Positions 8,377 through 16,500 of a DNA stretch of 64,000 bases are shown here, piece after piece. The stretch lies in the NCBI GenBank assembly GCA_019623805.1, contig CP053680.1:3264001-3328000 (forward strand), written 5' to 3'. Numbering within the stretch: position 1 is the first letter of the stretch; every line of letters begins with the position of its first letter. This DNA is from Gammaproteobacteria bacterium (ex Lamellibrachia satsuma) (GTDB lineage Bacteria > Pseudomonadota > Gammaproteobacteria > Chromatiales > Chromatiaceae). Both the position numbers and the translations under genes were made by a program. The notes below the pieces were generated by a model. That model did no database searches. It was not told the DNA's origin and worked only from the letters and a program-made list of their open reading frames with translations.

Positions 8377-8474
8377 GGGGTCAGAGTCGAGAGCGAGTCC
8401 GTCAGGGAGTGGCACAGAGTAAAATCGGAGCAAAGGCAGTGACGTCACTGCGTAGTTGACCCGACTCCGACCCC
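8377..8474. repeat. 98-bp inverted-end repeat, copy 6
   Basis: Full-length direct copy. It is the third in a row at 8125-8474 and marks the left border of the foreign-looking segment at 8.5-9.3 kb. Confidence 0.9.
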
Positions 8475-8813
8475 TCACTACACTCGACCCATCGAATAAC
8501 GGTTAGGAGTCCTGCCCAACAGGCAATAACGAAAGAACATCCACCCGGTTGTCGGTCTGCCCGCAGTCTTATCCACTGTTACTGGCAGGCCGGGAAAGGG
8601 TGTCGCAACAGACTGGATGGCAAGTGCTGTCCCTGTGCTTTGATGCAGAATGGAGACGAGACTCGGTGCCCGGTGACGGGGTGCACACCGTTAATTAAGT
8701 TCATTAGGCGTCAGATAGCGAAGATAACAGGGGTAGGCGGAAGGCGCAGTGGTTGTGGGCACACGATATCGGCTCTGGGGGTTTGGGGTGTTGTTTGAGG
8801 GGTGGGGTGGATT
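8475..8813. other. uncharacterised GC-rich stretch, no convincing gene
   Basis: I find no gene with coding character here. The plus-strand frame that continues into the UGA-interrupted frame downstream has no TAA or TAG back to about 8490, and it contains one TGA at 8796-8798, so the reading frame may begin earlier than annotated. A short hairpin-rich patch lies around 8660-8690 (CGGTGCCC against GGGTGCACACCG). Confidence 0.4.
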
Positions 8814-9332
8814 ATGTATTGACGGGTGATTGTTGGGTTGGTGTTGCTGGGGTTGGGTTTTTCGGCGGTGGCTGATGGGGCTGGTTTGAGGGAAGGGCTT
8901 GAACAGCAAAAGCCTGTTGTAGAGTTGAGGGAGTTGTATATTGAGAATGCCACTGAGTTTTTACAACAAAACTATCCAGATCATGCAGGGAATCATGAAT
9001 TGATTGCTGTTTTAGCTGCGTGACAAGCTGAATATGTGAAAAATGCTTGAGATGGATTTTATTATGAATTAATTACTGATGTGGTTGTAAAGGAATGAAG
9101 AACTTTAGCAGGTATAGACGTAGATGATTTAAAAGATTTAGCTCCAAAATTATATAATGAGTTAGATATAAGAAGATTTAATCTTTTCGTACAGCTAAAT
9201 AGATATTTTGATAAAGTAGCTGAGATAAAGCAAGAAGAGCAAGAAACAGAAGAAATGAGAAGATTAAGAAAGCAATTTGATCAACTTAATTTATCTCCAC
9301 TTGATTTACTTCAGGGGTCGGGTTCAAAATAA
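8814..9332 (+). pseudogene. frame interrupted only by TGA codons; exported protein from a UGA-recoding source, or decayed gene
   Basis: Reading from ATG 8814 gives a signal-peptide-like start (VIVGLVLLGLGFSAVA then DG at about residues 5-22). The frame then runs to a TAA at 9330-9332, about 172 codons. It is broken by TGA at 8820, 9021, 9048 and 9096 but by no TAA or TAG. The last 300 bases are strongly AT-rich, where TAA and TAG should be common by chance. Past the TGAs the protein stays sensible: charged, helical and amphipathic, with EIKQEEQETEEMRRLRKQF near the end. The final six codons come from a partial copy of the local repeat (CAGGGGTCGGGTTC). Reading TGA as Trp or as Gly both give plausible proteins, so I cannot choose. 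By the standard code only the 66-codon piece from GTG 8826 to 9023 would be made. Confidence 0.55.
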
Positions 9333-9371
9333 CGCAACCCGTTGATTCTAGATAATTTGATACCAAAGCAG

Positions 9372-9401
9372 ACCGGAGTCGTTATGGCTGCCGGTTTTTT
9401 T
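9372..9401 (+). terminator. weak intrinsic terminator candidate
   Basis: ACCGG and CCGGT pair across a 14-nt loop and run into seven T residues. The stem is short, so this is tentative. It would end transcription of the UGA-interrupted frame. Confidence 0.35.
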
Positions 9402-9411
9402 GTGTTTCTCC

Positions 9412-9481
9412 GGGGTCGGAGTCAAACCGCGCAAGAGTGATGGGAATAGTGATGTGGTTAAGGCGGTTTGACTCCGACCCC
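9412..9481. repeat. short (70-bp) form of the repeat, upstream of the RAYT
   Basis: GGGGTCGGAGTCAAACCGC at the left and its near-perfect complement GCGGTTTGACTCCGACCCC at the right, a 19-bp inverted pair around an unrelated middle. A half copy (CTCGACTCCGACCCC) follows at about 9488-9505. Confidence 0.88.
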
Positions 9482-9576
9482 TGTCTGGACTCGACTCCGA
9501 CCCCTGCCTGATTGACTAGCCTCTGGCTCTTCGCGCAGACTTGACCACTTCTTCAGAAGACAACAAGGAGGTTGTC

Positions 9577-10293
9577 ATGCCAAGAAGACCCAGGGTCTGG
9601 CTGCCGGATCAGCCGCAGCATGTGGTTGTACGCGGACACAATCGTGATCCTATTCTGGCCCGTCACGAAGATTTTCGTTTTCTCTATCGCTGCCTGCTTG
9701 AGGCGGAGGAAACCCATGGCCTGGCCGTGCATGCCTGGGTTTTTATGCACAATCATATCCACCTTTTGGTGACGCCTTCTGATGCGTTCTCCCTGCCCCG
9801 AACCATGCAGTCTGTGGGGCGGCGTTATGCTCAGTATTTCAATCGCACCTATCACCGTAGCGGTTCCCTCTGGGAGGGGCGGTACAAATCCGCATTGGTG
9901 GATACGGATCGTTATTTGCTGGCCTGTTATCGCTATATCGAGCTGAATCCGGTGCGTGCGGGTATCGCGGCCAAGCCAGAGGATTATCCCTATTCGAGTT
10001 ATCAGGCGAATGGGGTGGGTAAGGCGGATGGGCTGGTGACGACGCATCCAGTCTATCTGCAGCTGATCAGTGAGGGGTCGGAGTCAAACCGTGAGAGAGG
10101 AGTGGGTAAAACGACAGGGGCGGGCGGTTTGACTCCGACCCCGGAGGAGGCCGACGTAGGGCGCTATGTAGCACTCTTTGCTCAAGCCCTGGATAGAAAG
10201 CTCTTGACCGAGATACGCCGGGGCACCGAGAAGGAGGTGGGTATTGGTCAGGCCGATTTTCTGCTCAGGATTGCGGGATTGTTGTCTGGTTAA
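9577..10293 (+). CDS. REP-associated tyrosine transposase (RAYT, Y1/HUH family)
   Basis: A 238-residue single-strand transposase of the IS200-like Y1 family that processes REP/BIME palindromes. The metal-binding HUH motif is HNHIHLLV near residue 64. RRYAQYFNRTYHRSGSLWEGRYKS near 91 is the typical RAYT block, and the catalytic tyrosine is expected in the YRYIELNPVRAGI helix near 124. ATG 9577 is chosen over an upstream in-frame start because AAGGAGG lies five bases before it. The gene is bracketed by repeat copies at 9412-9481 and 10299-10384. A further 69-bp copy lies in frame within the coding sequence at 10074-10142, adding a Gly/Ser/Thr-rich linker after the catalytic core. The protein therefore appears intact, and these repeats are its likely substrate family. 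Confidence 0.9.
   Translation: MPRRPRVWLPDQPQHVVVRGHNRDPILARHEDFRFLYRCLLEAEETHGLAVHAWVFMHNHIHLLVTPSDAFSLPRTMQSVGRRYAQYFNRTYHRSGSLWEGRYKSALVDTDRYLLACYRYIELNPVRAGIAAKPEDYPYSSYQANGVGKADGLVTTHPVYLQLISEGSESNRERGVGKTTGAGGLTPTPEEADVGRYVALFAQALDRKLLTEIRRGTEKEVGIGQADFLLRIAGLLSG
10074..10142. repeat. 69-bp repeat copy inside the RAYT coding sequence
   Basis: GGGGTCGGAGTCAAACCG to CGGTTTGACTCCGACCCC, the same short form as at 9412-9481. The length is divisible by three and contains no stop in the transposase frame, so the reading frame is kept. Confidence 0.9.
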
Positions 10294-10298
10294 GGAAA

Positions 10299-10384
10299 GG
10301 TCGGAGTCGAGAGCGAGTGTGGCATGAAGCAAGCTGGTTGCGATTCAGGTTGTGTCACTTCGTAGTTGACTCGACTCCGCCCCC
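10299..10384. repeat. 86-bp repeat copy downstream of the RAYT
   Basis: GGTCGGAGTCGAGAGCGAGT... to TTGACTCGACTCCGCCCCC. This is the long-type core seen in copies 1-6, slightly shortened in the middle; it starts five bases after the RAYT stop. Confidence 0.85.
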
Positions 10385-10399
10385 TGGAGTTAAAAGCCA

Positions 10400-11878
10400 T
10401 CAACGCTTGCCGATAATACTGCCAAGTATGCCACGGATGATCTGCCGGCCCAGGTTGGAACCGATTGCCCTGGCCACTGATTTTACGAAGGCCTCTCCCA
10501 CGCCCTGACGTTTACGGCCGCCACGGCTGGGTGATCCCTTTGGAATCTTATCCTTACTCTCTTCCTGTGCCTGCTGTTCCCGTTGTTTGGCCAACTCCTC
10601 CTCACGTTTGATCAGCATCTCGTAGGCTGATTCCCGGTCGAGGGGCTTGTCATAACTACTCTTGAGAGGGGAGCGGCTGATGATCCGTTCCCTATCTGAT
10701 TCATCCACCGGGCCGAACTTGGAGCGGGGGGGCGACATCAGGGTGCGCTCCACCATGCTCGGGACACCCTTGTGGTTAAGGGTTGAGATCAGGGCTTCCC
10801 CCACACCCAACTGCCCGATAACCTCCTCGGTATCGAACGCGGGATTCTGACGGAAGGTCTCCGAAGCCGCCTTGACAGCCTTCCTGTCCCTGGGGGTGAA
10901 GGCGCGCAGGGCGTGCTGAATGCGGTTGCCGAGCTGGCCGATGACCTCGTCTGGCACATCATTGGGGTATTGGGTGATGAAAAAGACACCCACGCCCTTG
11001 GATCGAATCAGTCGTACCACCTGGGTAATCTTTTCCAGCAGTGCTTTTGGCGCTTTGCTGAACAGCAAGTGGGCCTCGTCGAAAAAGAAGACCAGTTTGG
11101 GATGGTCGGCATCCCCCTGTTCCGGCAGCTCCTCCATCAGTTCGGAGAGCAGCCAAAGCAGAAAGGTGGCGTAGATTCGGGGCGAGTGGTAGAGGGTGGT
11201 GGCATCGAGAATGCTGATGACACCGCGACCGGAAAAGTCGGTCTGCATCAGGTGTTCTATGCGAATGGCCGGCTCTCCAAAAAAGATCTCTCCGCCAGCC
11301 TCTTCCAATACCAGCAGACGGCGCATGATGGCACCCACACTCTGTCTCGAAACACGGCCATACTCCCGTTCAAGTTCCTTGGCGTTGTCGGCCACCCAGT
11401 TGAGCATTGAGCGCAGATCCTTCAGGTCGAGCAGTAACAGACCCTCGTCGTCCGCCACGCTGAAGACGATCTGCAGCACCCCTCCCTGGGTCTCGTTCAG
11501 TTCCAGCAGATTGGCCAGCAGAGTGGGACCCATCTCGGAGATGGTGGTGCGCACCGGGTGCCCCTGTTTGCCGTAGACATCCCAGAAGATTACCGGATTG
11601 CCTTCAAAGTCGTGATCTTCGATACCTATATATTCAAGACGCTCGCTGACCTTGGGATGGGCTTTGCCGCTACCGGCCAGGCCCGACAGATCCCCTTTCA
11701 CGTCGGCAGTAAAGACAGGCACTCCGAGGCGGGAGAAGGATTCAGCCAACACCTGCAGTGTGACTGTCTTGCCGGTACCGGTTGCGCCGGTAATGAGGCC
11801 GTGCCTGTTGGCCATTGCGGCATCGAGCAGGATCTGTTCCTTACCGTTTCCACCGAGCAGGATCTGGTTATCACTCAT
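10400..11878 (-). CDS. yjgR: HerA-like P-loop ATPase, YjgR/DUF853 family
   Basis: A 492-residue cytoplasmic ATPase of the HerA/FtsK superfamily, similar in length and order to E. coli YjgR. Walker A is GATGTGKTVTLQ near residue 31. ADVKGDLSGLAG follows near 58, Walker B is FFFDEAHLLF near 263, and the conserved sensor FFITQYPNDVPDEV lies near 299. The C-terminal 90 residues are basic and coiled, ending in a hydrophobic tail (IIRGILGSIIGKR). DUF853 is proposed to act in DNA handling, but the role is unproved. The gene is convergent with the RAYT cassette; a repeat lies between the two stops. Confidence 0.9.
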   Translation of the reverse strand: MSDNQILLGGNGKEQILLDAAMANRHGLITGATGTGKTVTLQVLAESFSRLGVPVFTADVKGDLSGLAGSGKAHPKVSERLEYIGIEDHDFEGNPVIFWDVYGKQGHPVRTTISEMGPTLLANLLELNETQGGVLQIVFSVADDEGLLLLDLKDLRSMLNWVADNAKELEREYGRVSRQSVGAIMRRLLVLEEAGGEIFFGEPAIRIEHLMQTDFSGRGVISILDATTLYHSPRIYATFLLWLLSELMEELPEQGDADHPKLVFFFDEAHLLFSKAPKALLEKITQVVRLIRSKGVGVFFITQYPNDVPDEVIGQLGNRIQHALRAFTPRDRKAVKAASETFRQNPAFDTEEVIGQLGVGEALISTLNHKGVPSMVERTLMSPPRSKFGPVDESDRERIISRSPLKSSYDKPLDRESAYEMLIKREEELAKQREQQAQEESKDKIPKGSPSRGGRKRQGVGEAFVKSVARAIGSNLGRQIIRGILGSIIGKR

Positions 11879-12048
11879 GGTCTGTTCCCTGATGCAGGCC
11901 CTTTTCGGGCTATGGTAGTTAACAATGGTTTACATTTTTCACAAGGCCGGTCCAAATCACTGGGTTAGACTCGACATCCGAATACCGGCCAAGGCCCTGT
12001 CTTTAGGGTCGCTACGGCTGGTTGGCTACTCATACCGGAGGTTTTAAC

Positions 12049-12441
12049 ATGATGGAACTGGTACAACAATTGATTGCAGGAGCCGGCGTGAACCAACAGC
12101 AGGCTGAAGGTGGCGCTGGTTTGTTGCTTGGCTTGGTAAAGGATCAGCTCTCCTCAGGGGATTTCTCCAAAGTGGCGGATGCCGTACCGGGTGTCGAAAA
12201 CCTGATCGAAGGAGCACCTGCTGGCGATTCCGGTGGTCTGGGTGGATTGCTGGGTGGTGTGGTCTCTGCATTGGGTGGCTCAGAGCTTGGAAACATGGCT
12301 TCCCTGGTCAGCGGTTTCTCCAAACTGGATCTCGATGCCGGAATGATCGGCAAATTTGTCCCCGTGCTGCTCTCTTTCCTGCAGTCAAAAGGGGGGGATG
12401 GGTTGAGTTCACTGGTGGCTGGTGTTCTGAAGGGCGATTGA
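12049..12441 (+). CDS. DUF2780 (VcgC/VcgE-like) small protein
   Basis: A 130-residue Gly/Leu/Ser-rich protein of the DUF2780 type, with the pattern LVQQLIAGAGVNQQQAEGGAG at the start and a glycine-rich middle (GGLGGLLGGVVSALGG) before FSKLDLDAGMIGKFVPVLLSF. No signal peptide is evident and the function is unknown. GGAGG at 12037-12041 is well placed for ATG 12049, so the longer frame from a TTG at 12022 is not used. It lies 12 bases before the zinc protease gene, so the two are probably an operon. Confidence 0.8.
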   Translation: MMELVQQLIAGAGVNQQQAEGGAGLLLGLVKDQLSSGDFSKVADAVPGVENLIEGAPAGDSGGLGGLLGGVVSALGGSELGNMASLVSGFSKLDLDAGMIGKFVPVLLSFLQSKGGDGLSSLVAGVLKGD

Positions 12442-12453
12442 TGGAGTAAAACG

Positions 12454-13374
12454 ATGCGTTGGCGGGGAAATCGACAGAGCAGCAATATCGAAGACCGGCG
12501 CGGTATGCGTGCTCCTTCAGCCCGAGGGTTTGGCGGTGGCGGTGGCATGCTCAACCTGCTGCCGATGGTATTCAAGCTGTTTGGTTTCAAGGGCGGTTTG
12601 GTGGCGGTACTGGCCATCGGTGCCTATAGCCTCTTTAGCGGGAACCTGGACAGCCTGCTGGGCGGCGGCATGCAGGGTCTCTCCCCCGATCAGGGTCAAC
12701 AGAGCCAGCAGATCGAACAGAGCGCCGAGGAGAGAGAGTTGGTGCGGTTTGTCTCTGTCGTACTCGCCGATACCGAGGAGACCTGGCATCAGCTGTTTCG
12801 TGAGAAGGGCAGTAGTTACAAAGAGCCCAAGCTGGTGTTGTTTCGCGGTGCGGTCAAATCCGCCTGCGGTTTGGGACAGGCGGCCATGGGGCCCTTCTAC
12901 TGCCCTGCAGATCAGAAGGTCTATATCGACCTCAGTTTCTACAGCGATCTCAAAGATCGTTTCAAGGCGCCGGGTGATTTTGCCCAGGCCTATGTGATCG
13001 CCCACGAGGTGGGACATCATGTGCAGACGCTGCTTGGCGTCTCAGAAAAGGTGCAGAAGGCGAAGAAGGGTTTGGGCGAGGTAAAAGCCAACCAGCTATC
13101 GGTGAGACAGGAGCTTCAGGCCGACTGCCTGGCCGGTATCTGGGCGCACCATGCGGATCACTCCCGGCAGTTGTTGGATACCGGTGATGTGGAGGAGGGG
13201 CTGACCGCCGCCAGCGCCATCGGCGATGATCGTCTGCAGAAGCAGTCTCAGGGATATGTCAGCCCCGACTCGTTTACCCACGGCAGTTCAAAGCAGCGGG
13301 TCAAGTGGTTCAAGATCGGCATGCAGAGTGGCCAGCTTAAGGATTGCGACACCTTTTCAGCCAAATCCCTCTGA
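12454..13374 (+). CDS. ypfJ: neutral zinc metallopeptidase, YpfJ family
   Basis: A membrane-anchored zinc peptidase of the YpfJ family, 306 residues. The N-terminus is MRWRGNRQSSNIEDRRG, typical of the family, followed by a glycine-rich linker and one membrane span (GLVAVLAIGAYSLFSG, about 49-64). The zinc motif is HEVGHHVQT near residue 185, with the third ligand expected in QELQADCLAGIWAHH near 219. The catalytic part would face the periplasm. Substrates are unknown. The frame is complete and ends at a conserved C-terminal SGQLKDCDTF segment. Confidence 0.92.
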   Translation: MRWRGNRQSSNIEDRRGMRAPSARGFGGGGGMLNLLPMVFKLFGFKGGLVAVLAIGAYSLFSGNLDSLLGGGMQGLSPDQGQQSQQIEQSAEERELVRFVSVVLADTEETWHQLFREKGSSYKEPKLVLFRGAVKSACGLGQAAMGPFYCPADQKVYIDLSFYSDLKDRFKAPGDFAQAYVIAHEVGHHVQTLLGVSEKVQKAKKGLGEVKANQLSVRQELQADCLAGIWAHHADHSRQLLDTGDVEEGLTAASAIGDDRLQKQSQGYVSPDSFTHGSSKQRVKWFKIGMQSGQLKDCDTFSAKSL

Positions 13375-13420
13375 CTGGAATTCTGCAACCCGAAATTCAC
13401 TGCAAAATGCAAAGCTAAGT

Positions 13421-13505
13421 GTAGGTTGGGTTAGCGCAGCGTAACCCAACAAAACCCAACAAAACCAAAGGCCTGTCGGGTTACGCTATCGCTAACCCGA
13501 CCTAC
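13421..13505. repeat. REP-like double palindrome (GTAGGTTGGGTTA family)
   Basis: GTAGGTTGGGTTAGCGCAGCG at the left and CGGGTTACGCTATCGCTAACCCGACCTAC at the right form nested palindromes, between convergent genes where they would also stop transcription from both sides. A single-unit relative lies at 60533-60566. Confidence 0.8.
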
Positions 13506-13516
13506 ATTCAGGTTTA

Positions 13517-13963
13517 TTACCTCGGGTTGGGTGCACCATAGGGCTGTGTGCCATAACCGGGTGCATATCCCCTGGGCGGGGGATAGTAACCTCCCGCTGG
13601 TGGGTAGCCTGCACCCTGGGGTGCCCCTCCATAACCTTGGCCGCCTGGCATGCCCTGGGGTGGCTGTCCCTGATAACCACCTTGTCGTGGATCTGCGTAG
13701 TTACCCTGCTGACCCGAATAGGGACCCTGGCCCCGAGGAGCGCCATATCCTTGATTGGGGCCTCTGTCGTAGCGGTAATCACGATCGTCATAATCCCGCC
13801 GTTCGTCCCTGGAGTTGTTATTTTTATTGTTCATCCACTTGTTGGGATTCATCCATTTATTCGGACTCATCGCGTCGCCAAAATTGAAGGCGGCTGCTGT
13901 CTGGATATTGGCAAAACCTAACCCTGCTGCGATGCAGCAACTTAACAAAAACTGCTTTTTCAT
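13517..13963 (-). CDS. secreted Gly/Tyr/Pro/Gln-rich protein, candidate sulfur-globule-type envelope protein
   Basis: 148 residues with a clear signal peptide (MKKQFLLSCCIAAGLGFANIQ, cleavage after AAA). The mature protein begins with a short repeat (PNKWMNPNKWMN), passes through an acidic/aromatic patch (DYDDRDYRYDRG), then a long tract of Gly, Tyr, Pro and Gln with motifs such as GYGGAP and PPRGYAPGYG. This composition, small size and export resemble the structural sulfur-globule proteins of purple and colourless sulfur bacteria, which would suit a SoxB-containing cell. It is only a compositional match: other low-complexity envelope proteins look similar. An upstream in-frame ATG is rejected because AGAGGAAG directly precedes the start at 13963. 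Confidence 0.7.
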   Translation of the reverse strand: MKKQFLLSCCIAAGLGFANIQTAAAFNFGDAMSPNKWMNPNKWMNNKNNNSRDERRDYDDRDYRYDRGPNQGYGAPRGQGPYSGQQGNYADPRQGGYQGQPPQGMPGGQGYGGAPQGAGYPPAGGYYPPPRGYAPGYGTQPYGAPNPR

Positions 13964-14214
13964 GGGAACTTCCTCTTGTTTCGATGGGATCAGCAAATAA
14001 AATCAAAGGTTTCCTAAACCCATTTCTTCCGCACTACAGGATCTATTTAAGCTGTTCGCCGAAACTGCATGAGGCTTATTGTTTTCTGGGAGTGGACATA
14101 GTGTACAACGTATATAACCTTAGCTGCATTTGTTGAAAAATCCAAGAAAGCGCCAAGTGCGGTGAAATTCCGGGAGACGGGCTTCCCGGGTTCTGTGGTT
14201 ATTATGCAGAGGGA

Positions 14215-16500
14215 TCAATCCTTGCGTGCCTTGGCAAAGGCGGCCGCCAAACTGTTTCCCATTGGCGCCTGAGCGGGTTTTTTATGGGGTTTATGCGCCA
14301 TCTCCTGACGCTGTTTTGCAGCCGGTTTGCGTTCGGCCTTGTCGTCAAGGCGCAGGGTGAGACCGATGCGGCGGCGGGGGATATCCACCTCAAGTACCTT
14401 TACTTTCACCAAGTCACCGGTTTTCACCACCTCCCGGGGATCCTTGACGAATTTGTTGGAGAGGTTGGAGATATGCACCAGTCCATCCTGGTGAACACCA
14501 ATGTCCACAAAAGCGCCGAAGTTGGTGACGTTGGTGATGACGCCTTCCAGGATCATCTCGGGTTTCAGGTCCTGCAGACTTTCCACCCCCTCTTTGAAAC
14601 TGGCGGTCTTGAAATCGGGGCGGGGGTCGCGGCCCGGTTTTTCCAGTTCACTGATGATGTCCACCACCGTGGGCAGGCCGAATTTCTCGGTGATGAAATT
14701 TGCCGGTTGCAGTGCTTTAAGTTCATCGCGGTTGCCCAGCAGGTTTTCGATGCTGCAGCCGGTCTCCTTGATGATCTTTTTCACTATCGGATAGGATTCC
14801 GGGTGTACCGATGAGCGATCCAGTGGGTTGCTGCCGTTCATCACGCGCATAAACCCGGCAGCCTGTTCGTAGGTTTTGGGGCCGAGCCGCGGTACCTGCT
14901 TCAATATCTTACGACTGTCGAAGGCGCCATGCTCATCGCGAAAGCTGACGATGTTCTGTGCCAGGGTGTTGCTGAGTCCGGATACCTGCGCCAGCAGAGG
15001 GGCGGAAGCGGTGTTGACGTCGACGCCCACCGCGTTCACACAGTCTTCCACCACGGCTTCGAGGGATCTGACCAGGCGCCCCTGATTTACGTCGTGCTGA
15101 TATTGGCCGACGCCGATTGATTTGGGATCGATCTTGACCAGCTCCGCCAGCGGATCCTGCAGGCGGCGCGCGATGGAAACTGCTCCGCGCAGGGAGACAT
15201 CCATGCCGGACAATTCCTGTGAGGCGAGTGCCGAAGCGGAGTAGACGGAGGCGCCTGCTTCGCTGACCATCAGTTTTTGCAGCTTCAGCTCTGGATGCCT
15301 CTGCATCAGTTCCGCCGCCAGTTTGTCGGTCTCCCGAGAGGCAGTGCCGTTGCCTATTGCCACCAGTTCGGCCCCGTGCCGTTGGGCCAACGCCGCAAGC
15401 CGGGCAATGGAGTGTTCCCACTTTCTCTGGGGGACATGGGGATAGATGGTGTCGGTCTCCAATACTTTACCGGTGCTGTTCACCACTGCCACCTTGACGC
15501 CGGTGCGCAGGCCGGGATCCAGGCCGATGGTGATACGGGGACCGGCGGGTGCGGCCAGCAGCAGATCGTGAAGGTTGCTGGCGAAGACCCGGATCGCCTC
15601 TTCTTCCGCCCGTTCCCGCAGTTCAGAGAGCAGCTCAAGTTCGAGGTGGAAGGAGATCTTCACCCGCCAGGCCCAGCGTACCGTTTCCAACAGCCAGTCA
15701 TCGGCAGCCCTGGATTGTTGGCTGATGGAGTTGGTTTTGGAGATTAAACCTTCGCAGGGGTGGCCACCGCCCGGATTCTCTGCAACCGCAAGGGTGAGGC
15801 TCAACACGCCTTCATTGCGCCCCCGGAATAGTGCCAGGGCACGGTGGGAGGGTATTTTGCTGATCGCCTCGCTGTATTCAAAATAGTCGGAGAATTTGGC
15901 GCCTTCCTGCTCTTTTCCGGTGACAATCACAGAGCTTAGCTGGCCGTTATCGCGAACATAGTCTCTCAGCTGGCCGATCAGGGAGGCATCCTCTGCGAAG
16001 CGTTCCATGAGGATCTGCCGGGCGCCGTCCAGGGCGGCCTTGCTCCCCTCGATGCCTTTGTCTGTATCAATGAACTCAGCTGCCGCTTGTTCCGGTGACA
16101 GGCTGGGGTCTTCCAACAGTGAGAGTGCCAGTGGCTCCAGTCCCGCTTCCCGCGCAATCTGTGCTTTGGTACGGCGTTTCGGCTTATAGGGCAGATAGAG
16201 GTCTTCCAGCCGTGTTTTGGTGTCGGCTTCCAGGATGTCACGTTTCAGTTCCGGCGTGAGTTTTTCCTGCTCCTCGATGCTTGAGAGGATGGTCTCCCGG
16301 CGTGCTTCAAGTTCACGCAGATAACCGAGGCGTTCAAACAGGGTGCGTAACTGGGCATCGTCGAGGCCGCCGGTGGCCTCTTTTCGATAGCGGGCGATGA
16401 ATGGGACAGTAGCGCCCTCATCCAGCAGTTGGATAGTGGCATCGACCTGGGTCTGCCTGACGGAGAGTGTTTCGGCGATCGACTGGCTGATCCTTTTCAT
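14215..16500 (-). CDS. tex: Tex, RNA-binding transcription accessory protein
   Basis: A 761-residue Tex/YhgF protein, the usual family length. The N-terminal helical part includes [17 protein letters not shown] near residue 34. The YqgF/RNase-H-like domain begins with [18 protein letters not shown] near 320, and helix-hairpin-helix motifs follow around 500-560. The S1 RNA-binding domain is at about 650-720 ([21 protein letters not shown]). The tail is basic, rich in Lys, Ala and Gln. Tex is a conserved cytoplasmic nucleic-acid-binding factor linked to transcription and, in some bacteria, toxin expression. It is monocistronic. Confidence 0.95.
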   Translation of the reverse strand: MKRISQSIAETLSVRQTQVDATIQLLDEGATVPFIARYRKEATGGLDDAQLRTLFERLGYLRELEARRETILSSIEEQEKLTPELKRDILEADTKTRLEDLYLPYKPKRRTKAQIAREAGLEPLALSLLEDPSLSPEQAAAEFIDTDKGIEGSKAALDGARQILMERFAEDASLIGQLRDYVRDNGQLSSVIVTGKEQEGAKFSDYFEYSEAISKIPSHRALALFRGRNEGVLSLTLAVAENPGGGHPCEGLISKTNSISQQSRAADDWLLETVRWAWRVKISFHLELELLSELRERAEEEAIRVFASNLHDLLLAAPAGPRITIGLDPGLRTGVKVAVVNSTGKVLETDTIYPHVPQRKWEHSIARLAALAQRHGAELVAIGNGTASRETDKLAAELMQRHPELKLQKLMVSEAGASVYSASALASQELSGMDVSLRGAVSIARRLQDPLAELVKIDPKSIGVGQYQHDVNQGRLVRSLEAVVEDCVNAVGVDVNTASAPLLAQVSGLSNTLAQNIVSFRDEHGAFDSRKILKQVPRLGPKTYEQAAGFMRVMNGSNPLDRSSVHPESYPIVKKIIKETGCSIENLLGNRDELKALQPANFITEKFGLPTVVDIISELEKPGRDPRPDFKTASFKEGVESLQDLKPEMILEGVITNVTNFGAFVDIGVHQDGLVHISNLSNKFVKDPREVVKTGDLVKVKVLEVDIPRRRIGLTLRLDDKAERKPAAKQRQEMAHKPHKKPAQAPMGNSLAAAFAKARKD

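Noticed and set aside
8530-8630. Possible cobalamin-riboswitch-like blocks (GCCCGCAGTC, CCACTGTTACTGG, GGGAAAGG, GACTGGATGGC)
   Set aside because: The key upstream core (GGGAA...CGGTG...CCG) is missing and no B12-related gene follows; the similarity is too fragmentary.
9553-10047. Antisense frame over the RAYT gene
   Set aside because: Shadow of the transposase frame; no independent evidence.
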